In this document: positions 24,817 through 33,879 of the stretch, piece after piece | Numbering within the stretch: position 1 is the first letter of the stretch | Layout of the letters: the number at the start of each line of letters is the position of its first letter | From: Chitinophaga sp. LS1 | GTDB lineage: Bacteria > Bacteroidota > Bacteroidia > Chitinophagales > Chitinophagaceae | Direction of reading: 5' to 3' | NCBI RefSeq assembly: GCF_034274695.1 | Contig: NZ_CP128362.1 | Span: 2,604,001 to 2,668,000 of the forward strand | Length of the DNA stretch: 64,000 nucleotides | The notes under the pieces: generated by a model | Told to the model about the DNA's origin: nothing | What the model saw: only the letters and a program-made list of their open reading frames with translations | Database searches by the model: none | Translations under genes and position numbers: made by a program

Positions 24817-25897
24817 TTCTGTTCGGAATGCTTATTTCAAATTGTGTACCTTCTCCATACTTGGATTCTACATTGATCGTACCGCCAATCTTGTTCAGGG
24901 CTTCTTTCACTATATAAAGGCCAATGCCGCTGCCCGGCTTGTTGTTATTCTTAGATCTGAAGAACATTTTGAAGATGTTGTTCAGGTGTTCACTTAATAT
25001 ACCAATACCATTGTCCGATATTACCAGCGTTGCCTTGTGGGGCTCTACTTTTACTGCCAGGTTCACTTTTGGATGCACCTCATCCGGTTTCTGATATTTA
25101 ACAGCATTTGATATAAGGTTGTTTAAAATTACACTAATTCGGAAAGTATCTCCCTTAAATTCAACCGGCTGGTCTACATTGACCTGGAACTCTATCGCTG
25201 TATTCTGATGTTTGAATTGTGTGATACATTCATTCAGCAGATGGTCAAAAGTAATTTTCTCATACTCCACATCCAATCTTGAATTGCGATAGTATTCAAT
25301 AATCTTTTGAATAAAGCCATCCAGTTTCTGAATACATACTTCGATCATATTCAGATAGCCGTTAGGGTCAGTAACAGAGTTATCCAGTCTGCTCAGGTTA
25401 ATGATACCCAGTACAGACATGAGCGGAGAGCGAAGGTCATGCGAAGTAGAGTAGATAAAGCGGTTCAGCTCATCATTGATCTTTTCCAGTTCGATGATCT
25501 TTTCTTTCAGTTGTTTGCGGGTTGCATATATTTCGTAGGCATTCTGAATGGTTCTGTGCAGCTCGTGCTCATCCCATGGTTTCTTGATATAGGAGAAGAT
25601 ATGCCCCTTGTTGATGGCATCGATAATGTCTTCTACATCGGTATAGCCGGTGAGCAGGATACGCATGGGATCAGGCAAGGTATCTTTAATCTCATTAAAG
25701 AATTCAACACCGGTAGATACGGGCATCTTCTGGTCAGCGATGATAATGTGTACATCGATGCTCTTTAGTAACTGCTTGCCTTCCTGGGCGGAGTTTGCTG
25801 TGTAAATTTCATAACTGCGGCGGAAGCTGGCTTTAAAAGCATTTAGGTTGTGTACTTCGTCGTCAATGTAGAGAATCCTGATACGGTTTTCTTTCAT
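24800..25897 (-). CDS. REC-histidine kinase hybrid
   Basis: A 365-aa soluble kinase with an N-terminal receiver (1-120, Asp in HIIIADQKMPVSTG and Lys in YIKKPW). A coiled coil follows, then a HisKA domain with His in IYSTSHDLRSPLMSVLG (near 154), and HATPase with N-box NLISNAVKYQ, G1 ISDNGIGIL and the GSGIGLYIVKEA lid. There is no membrane segment or input domain, so it is probably driven through its own receiver by another kinase, most simply the membrane kinase encoded 84 bp upstream. It would pass phosphate to the overlapping single-domain regulator. Confidence 0.88.
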   Translation of the reverse strand: MKENRIRILYIDDEVHNLNAFKASFRRSYEIYTANSAQEGKQLLKSIDVHIIIADQKMPVSTGVEFFNEIKDTLPDPMRILLTGYTDVEDIIDAINKGHIFSYIKKPWDEHELHRTIQNAYEIYATRKQLKEKIIELEKINDELNRFIYSTSHDLRSPLMSVLGIINLSRLDNSVTDPNGYLNMIEVCIQKLDGFIQKIIEYYRNSRLDVEYEKITFDHLLNECITQFKHQNTAIEFQVNVDQPVEFKGDTFRISVILNNLISNAVKYQKPDEVHPKVNLAVKVEPHKATLVISDNGIGILSEHLNNIFKMFFRSKNNNKPGSGIGLYIVKEALNKIGGTINVESKYGEGTQFEISIPNRNDFDS

Positions 25898-25981
25898 CCA
25901 CTAATGTTTTATACAAAAAACGATAATGATTTAATTGCAGGGCTCTATTCCTGTCTGGGGGGGTACCATCGGAGCAAGACA

Positions 25982-28105
25982 CTAGGTCATAGTGTTTATC
26001 TTCAATGGTAAATATATAATAAATTCTGCACCTTCCCCGGGTGCAGTATTAACGAATATCCGTCCCTGATGTTTTTCTATGATACTGAATACGATAGAAA
26101 GGCCCAGGCCTGTACCTTCGCCTACGTCTTTGGTAGTAAAGAATGGGTCGAAGATCTTTTCTTTTACTTTTTCTGTCATACCCGGACCAGTGTCTTTGAT
26201 ACTGATCACGGCCATTTCATCTTCCTGCCAGGTAGTGATGATCACACTTTCTTCCCTGCCGTTTGAATGGGTATTAATCGCATTGAAGGCATTGGTCAGT
26301 ATGTTCATGAATACCTGGTTCATTTTACCGGCATAGCATTCAATCTTAGGTAGTGTACCGTAGTGCTTCGTGACCGTTACATTTGGCGGAATGCTGTTCT
26401 TCAGGAGTACCAGCGTGCTATCCAGCCCTTCGTGCAGGTCTACCGATTTCACATCACTTTCGTCAAGGCGGCTGAAGGTACGTAATCCTTTGACAATCTC
26501 AGCCGTACGTGTGGCACCATCTTCAATACCTTTTATCAGTGAGGCTATTTCTTCGTGAATATAGTCAATGTCTATCTCTTGTTTGTAAGCCGCGATCTCC
26601 CGCAGTTCCATTTTTACATCGGTGGCGGTGGCGAGATCATCGTACTTATTAAGCAGCGTTTTAATATCTGCTATATCCATTTTGAGCGGCTTGATATTGG
26701 AAGTGACAAAGTTGATCGGGTTATTGATTTCGTGTGCAATACCAGCAGTAAGCTGACCCAGAGATGCCATTTTCTCTCTTTCCACTAGTTGTGTCTGTGC
26801 GTCTTTCAGGTTTTTGAGGGCTACATTCAGCTCTTCATTGCTGGCCTGTAACTCTTCCGTACGTTTATGCACTTTGTCTTCCAGTATAATATTCTGCTCT
26901 CTTACAAGGCGCTCATTCTCCTGTGAGGCTTGCAGGGCTTCGGCTCTGAATACATTGATCTTGTGTGCCAGTGCGAAGGAGAGGAGCAGGGCTTCCATTC
27001 CTGAGCCGATCTGCAGTGCATAATAGGTAAAGTCATTATATGGCAGCACGTTCATATTGCGTAGTACGAATATGATCACACTGACGAGGAACACAGACCA
27101 TGCCAGCAAAAAGAAACGGGCGGAGCTATAGCCCATCCGGCTCATCCTGAGTGGTACGATAAATACGATGACGGCAGCGGCAGAAACTACCAGCTGTACC
27201 CACACCTGCGCAATGGTATACCAATCCAGCAGGGCAGGAATGAAACATACCAGGTATGCATAAATGAGGTAGTTGATCAGGTTGTGTCCACGCCTGTAAT
27301 GTTGCTTCGTTTGCAGGAACTGCTGTACGAACATCAATGCCGTTAGTCCATTGAAGATGGGTACCAGTACGGTGGCATGTATTTCCATCCAGGGCCACGA
27401 AGGCCATAGAAAGCGGAAGGCAAACCCCTGCAGGGTAGCTTGTGTGAGGCCTACGAAGATATTGTAGGCTACATAGATCAGGTAACTGTTATCCTTGGTA
27501 GAAAGGAAGATAAAGAGGTTATAAAACGACATAGCGAGGATGACCCCGACATACAACCCGAAGATAAGTCCCCGGGAGCTGTTTTTGGTCGTAATCTGCT
27601 CTTTGGTACCAATGTAGATAGGCAGTTGTAACTGTTCTCCCGCCTTGATGCGCAGGTAGTACAAATGGGTACTGTGTGCCTGGAATACGAGGGGGAATAT
27701 ATAGTTCTGATGATCGAAAATTCTGTTGTGAAACTGGGTGAATTCCCCTAGTCTGGTTTCTTTGTAACTGCCATCAGGCATTTGTTCAAAGAGGGTAATA
27801 TCGTCGATGGTGGGATATTCTACTTCCAGCAGCAGTTTGCGGGCGGCGCCGGGGTTTTCGATATGGAACCGTGCCCAATGGGTATAGGGTGTGATTTGCA
27901 GGTTAGGTACATTCTCTCCTGGTGAGACAAAGGAAATGTGTTGCACATCTCCGATCCCGAGCTTGTTTGACTTGTCAGTAAATAATTCAAGGTATTTGCC
28001 TATGCGGGTGAGGGGCATGCCTTCCTCATATACAAAGGGAGCTGCTGCCTGCGTATGCAGATAGCATAATAGGGCGAATAACCATAAGGTAATGATCCGG
28101 AACAT
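25982..28105 (-). CDS. 7TMR-DISM sensor histidine kinase
   Basis: A 707-aa membrane kinase. It has a signal peptide (1-20), a periplasmic DISMED2-type jelly-roll domain (about 30-165, with [13 protein letters not shown]), then seven membrane helices (about 180-385) of the 7TMR-DISM class. A coiled coil follows (about 390-445), then HisKA with His in [14 protein letters not shown] (near 455), and HATPase with [18 protein letters not shown] and [13 protein letters not shown] receptors are thought to bind carbohydrates or other small ligands outside the cytoplasmic membrane. It starts 20 bp after an acyltransferase gene, so the signal it senses could be made by that neighbour. That link is inference. 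Confidence 0.9.
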   Translation of the reverse strand: MFRIITLWLFALLCYLHTQAAAPFVYEEGMPLTRIGKYLELFTDKSNKLGIGDVQHISFVSPGENVPNLQITPYTHWARFHIENPGAARKLLLEVEYPTIDDITLFEQMPDGSYKETRLGEFTQFHNRIFDHQNYIFPLVFQAHSTHLYYLRIKAGEQLQLPIYIGTKEQITTKNSSRGLIFGLYVGVILAMSFYNLFIFLSTKDNSYLIYVAYNIFVGLTQATLQGFAFRFLWPSWPWMEIHATVLVPIFNGLTALMFVQQFLQTKQHYRRGHNLINYLIYAYLVCFIPALLDWYTIAQVWVQLVVSAAAVIVFIVPLRMSRMGYSSARFFLLAWSVFLVSVIIFVLRNMNVLPYNDFTYYALQIGSGMEALLLSFALAHKINVFRAEALQASQENERLVREQNIILEDKVHKRTEELQASNEELNVALKNLKDAQTQLVEREKMASLGQLTAGIAHEINNPINFVTSNIKPLKMDIADIKTLLNKYDDLATATDVKMELREIAAYKQEIDIDYIHEEIASLIKGIEDGATRTAEIVKGLRTFSRLDESDVKSVDLHEGLDSTLVLLKNSIPPNVTVTKHYGTLPKIECYAGKMNQVFMNILTNAFNAINTHSNGREESVIITTWQEDEMAVISIKDTGPGMTEKVKEKIFDPFFTTKDVGEGTGLGLSIVFSIIEKHQGRIFVNTAPGEGAEFIIYLPLKINTMT

Positions 28106-28125
28106 GCGATAAATTTAGAAAAAAT

Positions 28126-28836
28126 TCACCTTTCACTCTGCACTTTGGTATATTGATAGTCGGGAATTTCCAGGTGATAACTGACTTCGTAAGAGCCTTT
28201 GGGGCCAACTTCTGTTTTGGTTTGAACAAGATGTTCGCGCAGATCATAGATAAGTTCCCGCTCCTTTGGATCTGCATATTCCAGGGTATTGACGTCGTTG
28301 ATCACCATGGCAGTGGCTACGAAGTCGTCTTTAGGATAGAAAAAGGTGCCTTTATCGCCGAGGGATTCGTCGATCATAAATCCTACTCTCTTTCCGATAC
28401 GTGTGGTGATGGGTGCACATAATACGTGAAAATTATCTATTGGCAGCTGTGCAGCGAGTACTACGCCTGCCCTGGCCAGTACCTGGCTACCGATGCCCAT
28501 ACCGGCTACTTCCTTGGAGTTCCACATTGCACAGATCTCCGCACTACCGGGTTTCACCATGTCATAGATCTTGTTGTCGTACTTGCCGATCGCAGTTTCT
28601 ATAGGCAGGGGAATGACACCGTCAGCCAGCTGTACTCTGGCGCCACCGTAGGTTTTGGTGCGGGATTCATCTTCAACAATAATTACAATACTATTTTCAT
28701 GTTGCATCCAGTCCGCATTACCGGACGTGATTTTAGCAATCCCAAAATAGATCTCCAACAACCGGAGGTGGCCGTTGTAAAACCTCAGGCAGGCTTCAGG
28801 ATCGTCTGGTGCTCTAAATGCCCTTACTGTAATCAT
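28126..28836 (-). CDS. GNAT-fold acyltransferase, N-acyl amino acid synthase (FeeM)-like
   Basis: A 236-aa protein with GNAT-like layout: an N-terminal VRAFRAPDDPEACLRFYNGH segment, a central strand with TYGGARVQLADG, then AEICAMWNSKEVAGMGIGSQVLARA. The last part resembles the acyl-donor site of GNAT and autoinducer/FeeM-type synthases. Such enzymes transfer a fatty acyl group to an amino acid or similar amine. No signal peptide is present. It sits between an E1-like gene and a 7TMR-DISM kinase on one strand with short gaps. The family call is by pattern; a plain N-acetyltransferase is the main alternative. Confidence 0.6.
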   Translation of the reverse strand: MITVRAFRAPDDPEACLRFYNGHLRLLEIYFGIAKITSGNADWMQHENSIVIIVEDESRTKTYGGARVQLADGVIPLPIETAIGKYDNKIYDMVKPGSAEICAMWNSKEVAGMGIGSQVLARAGVVLAAQLPIDNFHVLCAPITTRIGKRVGFMIDESLGDKGTFFYPKDDFVATAMVINDVNTLEYADPKERELIYDLREHLVQTKTEVGPKGSYEVSYHLEIPDYQYTKVQSER

Positions 28837-28888
28837 GATTTTGCATGTGGGTACTCTTTAATAATAGCATTGGTACTAGGGATGGAGG

Positions 28889-28939
28889 GAACATAGCTGC
28901 ATTGCATTCGTTTGCAAAGAATGCAATGCAGTTATGTTC
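28889..28939. terminator. long hairpin downstream of the E1-like gene
   Basis: Arms of 21 nt (GAACATAgCTGCATTGCATTC and its partner) pair with a single G-T wobble around a 9-nt loop. It lies 14 bp after the E1-like stop. No T run follows on the minus strand, so it may slow or process the transcript between the E1-like and acyltransferase genes rather than end it. Confidence 0.45.
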
Positions 28940-28952
28940 TAACCAGCTTGAT

Positions 28953-30071
28953 TTAAACAAATATCTGCTCGAAGTCTACATAATACCTGCCAGAGCTTTT
29001 GTATTGATTCAGCAATATGCGCCTGCAGGTGTCTGTAACAGCAGCACCTCCCAATACAACGGAGGAGGCCAGCTGTGGCCAGGTGGTGATAGTTTTACCA
29101 ATTTCGCTCAGGGAGTATTTCATCCTGGCAGACATATCATCCAGGGCAACCATGGGACGGAAGATGGGTAATTTTTCTGCGTCAGTCAGCCCTTTTAAGC
29201 GTTCCAGGTCCAGATCGGCAGGGATAAAACCATGCAGCAGGGGCCTGTCAGGCTCAAGGTCAAAACGTTCTACATCCACCATCCCTCTGTCATTGGTGTC
29301 CATTATTACCGGGATTTGCAAAGCTTTTGCCTTTACCCGGCTCAGAATTTTTATATCGATTCCATCACATTCTTCTATCAGTACATCCAGATTACCATCA
29401 GCAGTAAAAAAGTCATCCAGGTTCTGCTCTGTTGCGCCATCCAGGTAACATTTTACTTTGATGAAAGGATCCAGTTCTGCTATTTCCCTGGCTGCTACTA
29501 CAGCCTTGGATATTTGTATATTGTGTATGCCCGTACGGATACGGTTCATATTGGTCAGTTCTACTTTATCAAAATCCGATAGTCTCAACTCTCCACACAC
29601 TCTTTCCATAGCAATCGTAAGCGCGATACTGCCACCTACTGAGAGACCGATAATGCCGATCTTCTTTGTACGCAGTGTTTCAATTTCTTCTTTCGTGATC
29701 TTATGCTGGTTGCGGCTTGTGCGCAATGCAATAAAATCTTCTTCATCTACTATGTGCACTACTCTGTCAGCCCATGGATAATACACCCATACTCCGATTT
29801 CTTCCAGCGCCTGTGTTCCAACATAAGCGGCTAAATGCTGCTCATACTCTTCAGGTGTCAAACGCTTGGTCGGGTTGCTGATCTTAATGAGTTCCTTCAA
29901 CTGTGATACGATGTGGTCATGAACGCGGATATGCGGGTTATTACTCAATAAGCTGGTAAGGGATTTATACTCTTCGGCATTTCCCAACCTATAAAAGGAT
30001 GGTGTGAAATTGTCTGTTTCTGGCTGTTGTTGTTTTATATGTTCTTCTAATTGTCTCATTTTGCCTGGCAT
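28953..30071 (-). CDS. ThiF/E1-like adenylyltransferase (Rv1355c-type)
   Basis: A protein of about 372 residues from the ATG at 30071 (a GTG at 30152 is also in frame). The N-terminal third is a helical extension. The C-terminal part is an E1/ThiF Rossmann domain with KIGIIGLSVGGSIALTIA for the nucleotide loop, the SDFDKVELTNMNR acceptor motif and LIEECDGIDIKILSR. E1-like enzymes adenylate a carboxylate, often a peptide or protein C-terminus. It resembles the Rv1355c family but lacks the nitroreductase domain. It leads the five-gene cluster; the next gene is a FeeM-like acyltransferase. The role of the pair is unknown. Confidence 0.7.
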   Translation of the reverse strand: MPGKMRQLEEHIKQQQPETDNFTPSFYRLGNAEEYKSLTSLLSNNPHIRVHDHIVSQLKELIKISNPTKRLTPEEYEQHLAAYVGTQALEEIGVWVYYPWADRVVHIVDEEDFIALRTSRNQHKITKEEIETLRTKKIGIIGLSVGGSIALTIAMERVCGELRLSDFDKVELTNMNRIRTGIHNIQISKAVVAAREIAELDPFIKVKCYLDGATEQNLDDFFTADGNLDVLIEECDGIDIKILSRVKAKALQIPVIMDTNDRGMVDVERFDLEPDRPLLHGFIPADLDLERLKGLTDAEKLPIFRPMVALDDMSARMKYSLSEIGKTITTWPQLASSVVLGGAAVTDTCRRILLNQYKSSGRYYVDFEQIFV

Positions 30072-30500
30072 AAAAAAATTATGAACAACGAATGGTATAA
30101 ATTGGAATATGAATTGTATAATTAATAAATTTAATATTGTATCAGCACCCACCCCTAAGTGTAGAGATATGTATCGGCATAAGGTTGAAGCCCTCTGAAG
30201 GCCTGGTTAGTTAGCGTACTACATATATTAGTTCGTCATCATGTAGTTTCGGGACAAATAGTTTTTATAATCAAATAAAAAAAATTGTTAAAGTTTCACA
30301 TGAAAGCTATGGTAAAATAACAATTAATTTCAAAAGAATGTGATTTATAGACGTTATTTTAGGAATAAACCGTGAAATACGTAGTTGCCACAACGCCGTC
30401 ATTGATTAAATTTTTTTAATAATTGGTGTAGTATTTGTGGCATACAGCAGGTCGTCGTAAATTGAATAATTATCTACATCATGATTTTAATACCTGGTAT
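30072..30500. other. AT-rich divergent intergenic region
   Basis: This stretch lies between the divergent E1-like and SOD genes. It is A+T rich with several T and A runs. I see no gene, tRNA or clear hairpin. It should hold promoters for both sides, but no clean TAnnTTTG box stands out. The open frame upstream of the SOD start (from 30435) has no protein-like features. Confidence 0.5.
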
Positions 30501-31241
30501 ATGAATAAAAGAGAATTTATTAAGTTAGCCGGTCTTGCCAGCGTAGCTGCTGCTGTGGGCAACCCTGCCGGTATGGTGAGTGCTGCTTCATTGAAGGGAA
30601 AAAAAGAAACGAACGGAAATAGCCCAAAAGCTCCTTTTACTGTGCCTGCCTTGCCGTATGCTTTTGATGCACTGGAACCAAACATCGACAAGACGACAAT
30701 GGAAATCCACCATGATAAGCATCATGGCGCCTATGTGAAAAATCTGAACGACGCTGTAAAAGGTACTAAGTACGAAAGCCTGACGCTGGATGAAATCCTG
30801 GCTACAATAAAAGCAGATGATAAAGCCATTCGTAACAATGGTGGTGGTCACTACAATCACTCTCTGTTCTGGACATTGCTGTCACCTACTAAAACTACTC
30901 CATCCGACAAGCTGAAAGCCGCTGTAACAGCATCTTTTGGCTCATGGGAGAAATTCCAGGATGCGTTCAATACTGCTGCAAAAACAGTATTTGGTTCTGG
31001 TTGGGCATGGCTCATTGTTACACCAGCTAAGAAGCTGCAGGTGATATCGACACCAAATCAGGATAATCCTTTAATGAAAGGGATTGTGAAGGAAACGGGT
31101 ACGCCGGTTCTGGCACTGGATGTATGGGAGCATGCTTATTATCTGAAGTATCATAACGTGCGTCCTGATTATATCAGTGCTTTCTGGAATGTGATTAACT
31201 GGAATGAAGTGGATAAGTTGTATGCTGCGGCAGTGAAATAA
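30501..31241 (+). CDS. exported Fe/Mn superoxide dismutase
   Basis: A 246-aa dismutase converting superoxide to peroxide and oxygen. The N-terminus MNKREFIKLAGLASVAAAVG is a signal peptide with a Tat-like KR-x-F-I-K pattern instead of RR. The catalytic part begins PFTVPALPYAFDALEP and shows the metal ligands in EIHHDKHHGAYV, GGGHYNHSLFW, LDVWEHAYYLKY, plus FGSGWAWL. I chose the ATG at 30501 because the signal peptide begins there. It would act in the periplasm or at the envelope. A strong terminator follows the stop. Confidence 0.9.
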   Translation: MNKREFIKLAGLASVAAAVGNPAGMVSAASLKGKKETNGNSPKAPFTVPALPYAFDALEPNIDKTTMEIHHDKHHGAYVKNLNDAVKGTKYESLTLDEILATIKADDKAIRNNGGGHYNHSLFWTLLSPTKTTPSDKLKAAVTASFGSWEKFQDAFNTAAKTVFGSGWAWLIVTPAKKLQVISTPNQDNPLMKGIVKETGTPVLALDVWEHAYYLKYHNVRPDYISAFWNVINWNEVDKLYAAAVK

Positions 31242-31246
31242 TTAAC

Positions 31247-31287
31247 CAAATTAAAAGGGCTGGCTTTTCGCCAGCCCTTTTAATTTG
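31247..31287 (+). terminator. terminator of the SOD gene
   Basis: A perfect hairpin (CAAATTAAAAGGGCTGGC and its partner) with a 5-nt loop starts 6 bp after the SOD stop. It has A and T runs at its flanks. Confidence 0.85.
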
Positions 31288-31290
31288 TGT

Positions 31291-31335
31291 GCAAACAAAA
31301 ACGCTCTTGCCGTAGGCAAGAGCGTTTTTGTTTGC
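31291..31335 (-). terminator. terminator of the ArnT-like gene
   Basis: A second perfect hairpin (GCAAACAAAAACGCTCTTGC and its partner, loop CGTA) follows at once. The T-rich arm read on the minus strand fits termination of the convergent gene at 31348. Confidence 0.8.
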
Positions 31336-31347
31336 TTATTTATTTAT

Positions 31348-32973
31348 TCATTTTCGCTTAAAGAACACAAACCCATTTTTCTCTCCTATCACTTCCAGAT
31401 TCGGATCCTTCCTCCACGGCTCACTATCAGTAATTCTACAAATAAAATACGTCGGCTTATCCACCGGTCCTTTCAACAGCCACTCCTGATTATAATAATT
31501 CTTATTTGTCGCCGGCAACTTCTTTGTATAAAACAAATGCGCATAACTATGATATTTCAACACCTGCACATAATCATCCTTTCCCTGAAACGACTCAAAA
31601 AACTCTATCGCCGCTCTCTGTGAAAACGCCTCTATCTTGGGTGTAAAATGCACCACCGTAATCTGAATCGCCCCTATCGTACTTACAAATAACATCAACA
31701 TGCCCACCTTCACTTTCTTATTAAACAACAACACGGCACTCACAATCACCAGCAACAAATACACTGCCCCATACGCACTCTCCCACAATGAAAACGATAC
31801 ATCTGCCTGCAAATTAGCCTTCGCAAATTTATCTCCAATTGCAGATATCAGCTGTTGCTTATACACACCTACTATCGGCAATAAAGTGATTGCCGTGCCT
31901 ATCAGCATTCCAATCAACAACATCAGCACAATATTCCATGCGCGCAATACCACTTTCCCTTCTGCAATTCTATATATCTGCCACGCTGCCAAAAAGCTCA
32001 ATGGAAAATAACACAAAGAAGAATAATGCACAATCTTCGTCTCCACAATAGAGAACAGGATCAACACCACCCAAAACAACACCCACATCCATGTTCTGAA
32101 ATCTCTCACCTCTGCACCCTGTGCGCCACCATAAATAGACCGATCATTCTTTCCCCTGAAATAACTGAATAGGAATATACTCGCAGGGAAACAACCCACC
32201 AGCAATACAATCCAGTGATAAAAGAAATTCCCCCCATGTCCTGCATCAGGCGTAGTGAGCAAACGGATCTGATAAGTCACAAACTCATTGATAAACCACC
32301 AGCCATGAGTCAGCAGTTCATACCCAAACCACAGCGCTGTAGTAATAAAGGTAAACAAAGTGATCAGTGCCAGCTGTGGCAGCTTAATCCCTGTTTTCCC
32401 TTTCTTCACAATCCAGTATACGATGAAAGTGAGCAGACTCACCAGTATAGCCACCGGCCCTTTCGTCAGTACCGCCAATCCCAGTGCAACACCACCCAGG
32501 ATAGCAATCCTGTTTGGCTTTGCCGAATAAGGCACGCGAAACACACAGTAAATTGCTAAGAATATGAAATAATTGAAAGTCGGATCAATAATCCCTGACT
32601 TGAAATAAAAATGTGGTAACCAGGAGCCGGCATATGCCAGTGCCCACCATAAGCCCATCTTTTCATCAACCAGCTTTTTCCCAATACCAAACAGCGTAAC
32701 GATGGTAGCAATACCAATGATGGCATTAGGAAAACGTGCGGCAAATTCATTGACACCAAACAGGGCCATACTAATGGCCTGCATCCAGATAAATAATGGC
32801 GGCTTTTCCCAGAAAGGAGCAAAGTCGATCTGAACCTGAGAGTAGTTGTGTGTTACCAGCATCTCCCTTGCTGCCTCCGCAAAGTTGATCTCGTCCCAGT
32901 CAAACAAGTGCACATGCCCCAGAAAAGGGACGAACAGGATAGCAGCCGCAATGGCGATAAGCAGGTATTTCAT
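31348..32973 (-). CDS. ArnT/PMT-like glycosyltransferase, polytopic
   Basis: A 541-aa GT-C type transferase that would use a polyprenyl-phosphate sugar donor on the outer face of the inner membrane. The first loop carries the acidic motif FDWDEINFAEAAREM, then FAPFWEKPPLFIWMQ, both diagnostic of the ArnT/PMT_2 group. About 11 hydrophobic helices and a small C-terminal periplasmic domain follow. The acceptor (lipid A, protein or another lipid) is not evident. A PAP2 phosphatase gene lies 71 bp upstream on the same strand, a partner often seen in lipid-linked sugar pathways. The coding strand becomes noticeably C-poor toward the 3' end. Confidence 0.85.
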   Translation of the reverse strand: MKYLLIAIAAAILFVPFLGHVHLFDWDEINFAEAAREMLVTHNYSQVQIDFAPFWEKPPLFIWMQAISMALFGVNEFAARFPNAIIGIATIVTLFGIGKKLVDEKMGLWWALAYAGSWLPHFYFKSGIIDPTFNYFIFLAIYCVFRVPYSAKPNRIAILGGVALGLAVLTKGPVAILVSLLTFIVYWIVKKGKTGIKLPQLALITLFTFITTALWFGYELLTHGWWFINEFVTYQIRLLTTPDAGHGGNFFYHWIVLLVGCFPASIFLFSYFRGKNDRSIYGGAQGAEVRDFRTWMWVLFWVVLILFSIVETKIVHYSSLCYFPLSFLAAWQIYRIAEGKVVLRAWNIVLMLLIGMLIGTAITLLPIVGVYKQQLISAIGDKFAKANLQADVSFSLWESAYGAVYLLLVIVSAVLLFNKKVKVGMLMLFVSTIGAIQITVVHFTPKIEAFSQRAAIEFFESFQGKDDYVQVLKYHSYAHLFYTKKLPATNKNYYNQEWLLKGPVDKPTYFICRITDSEPWRKDPNLEVIGEKNGFVFFKRK

Positions 32974-33044
32974 TCCGTAATTTAGATTGATCTGTTAAGA
33001 CTCCTTTATTCTTCCTGATTAACAAATCAACAAAAATAACTAAA

Positions 33045-33707
33045 TCAACTAAGACGAATAGCCGCTTCGGGAATAATTTCGGCAGGTGTATTCCCTTTTC
33101 TTTTATCGAATACCATGTAAAGCAGGATACTGCTGCATGTACCGATAATACTTCCTACATACACATCGATAAAGAAGTGCTGCGCCAGATAAATTCTGGA
33201 CCAGGCAGCACAAAATGCCAGCATGATGAACACCAGTCCCATCACCTTATTACGGCTGATCAGGGAAAGAAAGCAAAACATGGCGAAGGCAGTCGTGGTA
33301 TGACCGGAAGGGAAGCTGCATCCTCCGTGAACGGTTACCCATTTTACGGTATGAATGATGGCTGGATCTTCGAAGTATTTAATAGGTCTGGGAGCGTTGA
33401 AGTAATGTTTGGCAGTTTGTACCAGGATGGTCACCAGCAGCAGGATACAACCTGCATTGAGGAACATCCGGAACTTACGCATGGCCAGGATCACCACCAG
33501 CATTATGCCAAAGGTGATACCGTCGCCCACGTAGGTGAGACATGACATGACAACGTCGGCCCAGGGAGCGTGAAAGCTGTTGATAGCCAGAAATAATTCT
33601 TCATGTGTGAAGAAGAATATTTGTAGGATGGCTCCTGTTACTACCCATAACAGGAATGGTGCAAAGAACCATACGTTCTTGCTGAACAGTGTAACAATCG
33701 TTTTCAA
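33045..33707 (-). CDS. PAP2-family membrane phosphatase
   Basis: A 220-aa enzyme with six membrane helices and all three motifs of the phosphatidic-acid phosphatase family: KHYFNAPRP, FPSGHTTTAF and SRIYLAQHFFIDVYVGS, including the two catalytic His residues. It would remove phosphate from a lipid phosphate or pyrophosphate such as undecaprenyl diphosphate. The only start that fits is TTG at 33707; an in-frame TAA lies five codons upstream. It is placed with the ArnT-like transferase and ahead of an LPS-transport permease, so a job in envelope lipid turnover is likely. Confidence 0.88.
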   Translation of the reverse strand: MKTIVTLFSKNVWFFAPFLLWVVTGAILQIFFFTHEELFLAINSFHAPWADVVMSCLTYVGDGITFGIMLVVILAMRKFRMFLNAGCILLLVTILVQTAKHYFNAPRPIKYFEDPAIIHTVKWVTVHGGCSFPSGHTTTAFAMFCFLSLISRNKVMGLVFIMLAFCAAWSRIYLAQHFFIDVYVGSIIGTCSSILLYMVFDKRKGNTPAEIIPEAAIRLS

Positions 33708-33879
33708 TTGTCGTGAATTTTAACGTTGTAGGTATGCTGAGTAGTTTCCCTTTTTTAGTCCCGCAATTGGTCTTGACGTAGTACCCGTATGACATTTATG
33801 GGCACATCAATTTTTATATGCTCATTTTGTCAGCTGGCATTGGATACCTGTAGTTCGCAGGCTAAAATAGTGTAACTAC

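Noticed and set aside
30435..30500. Upstream extension of the SOD reading frame
   Set aside because: A signal peptide begins at ATG 30501; the added residues are not protein-like.
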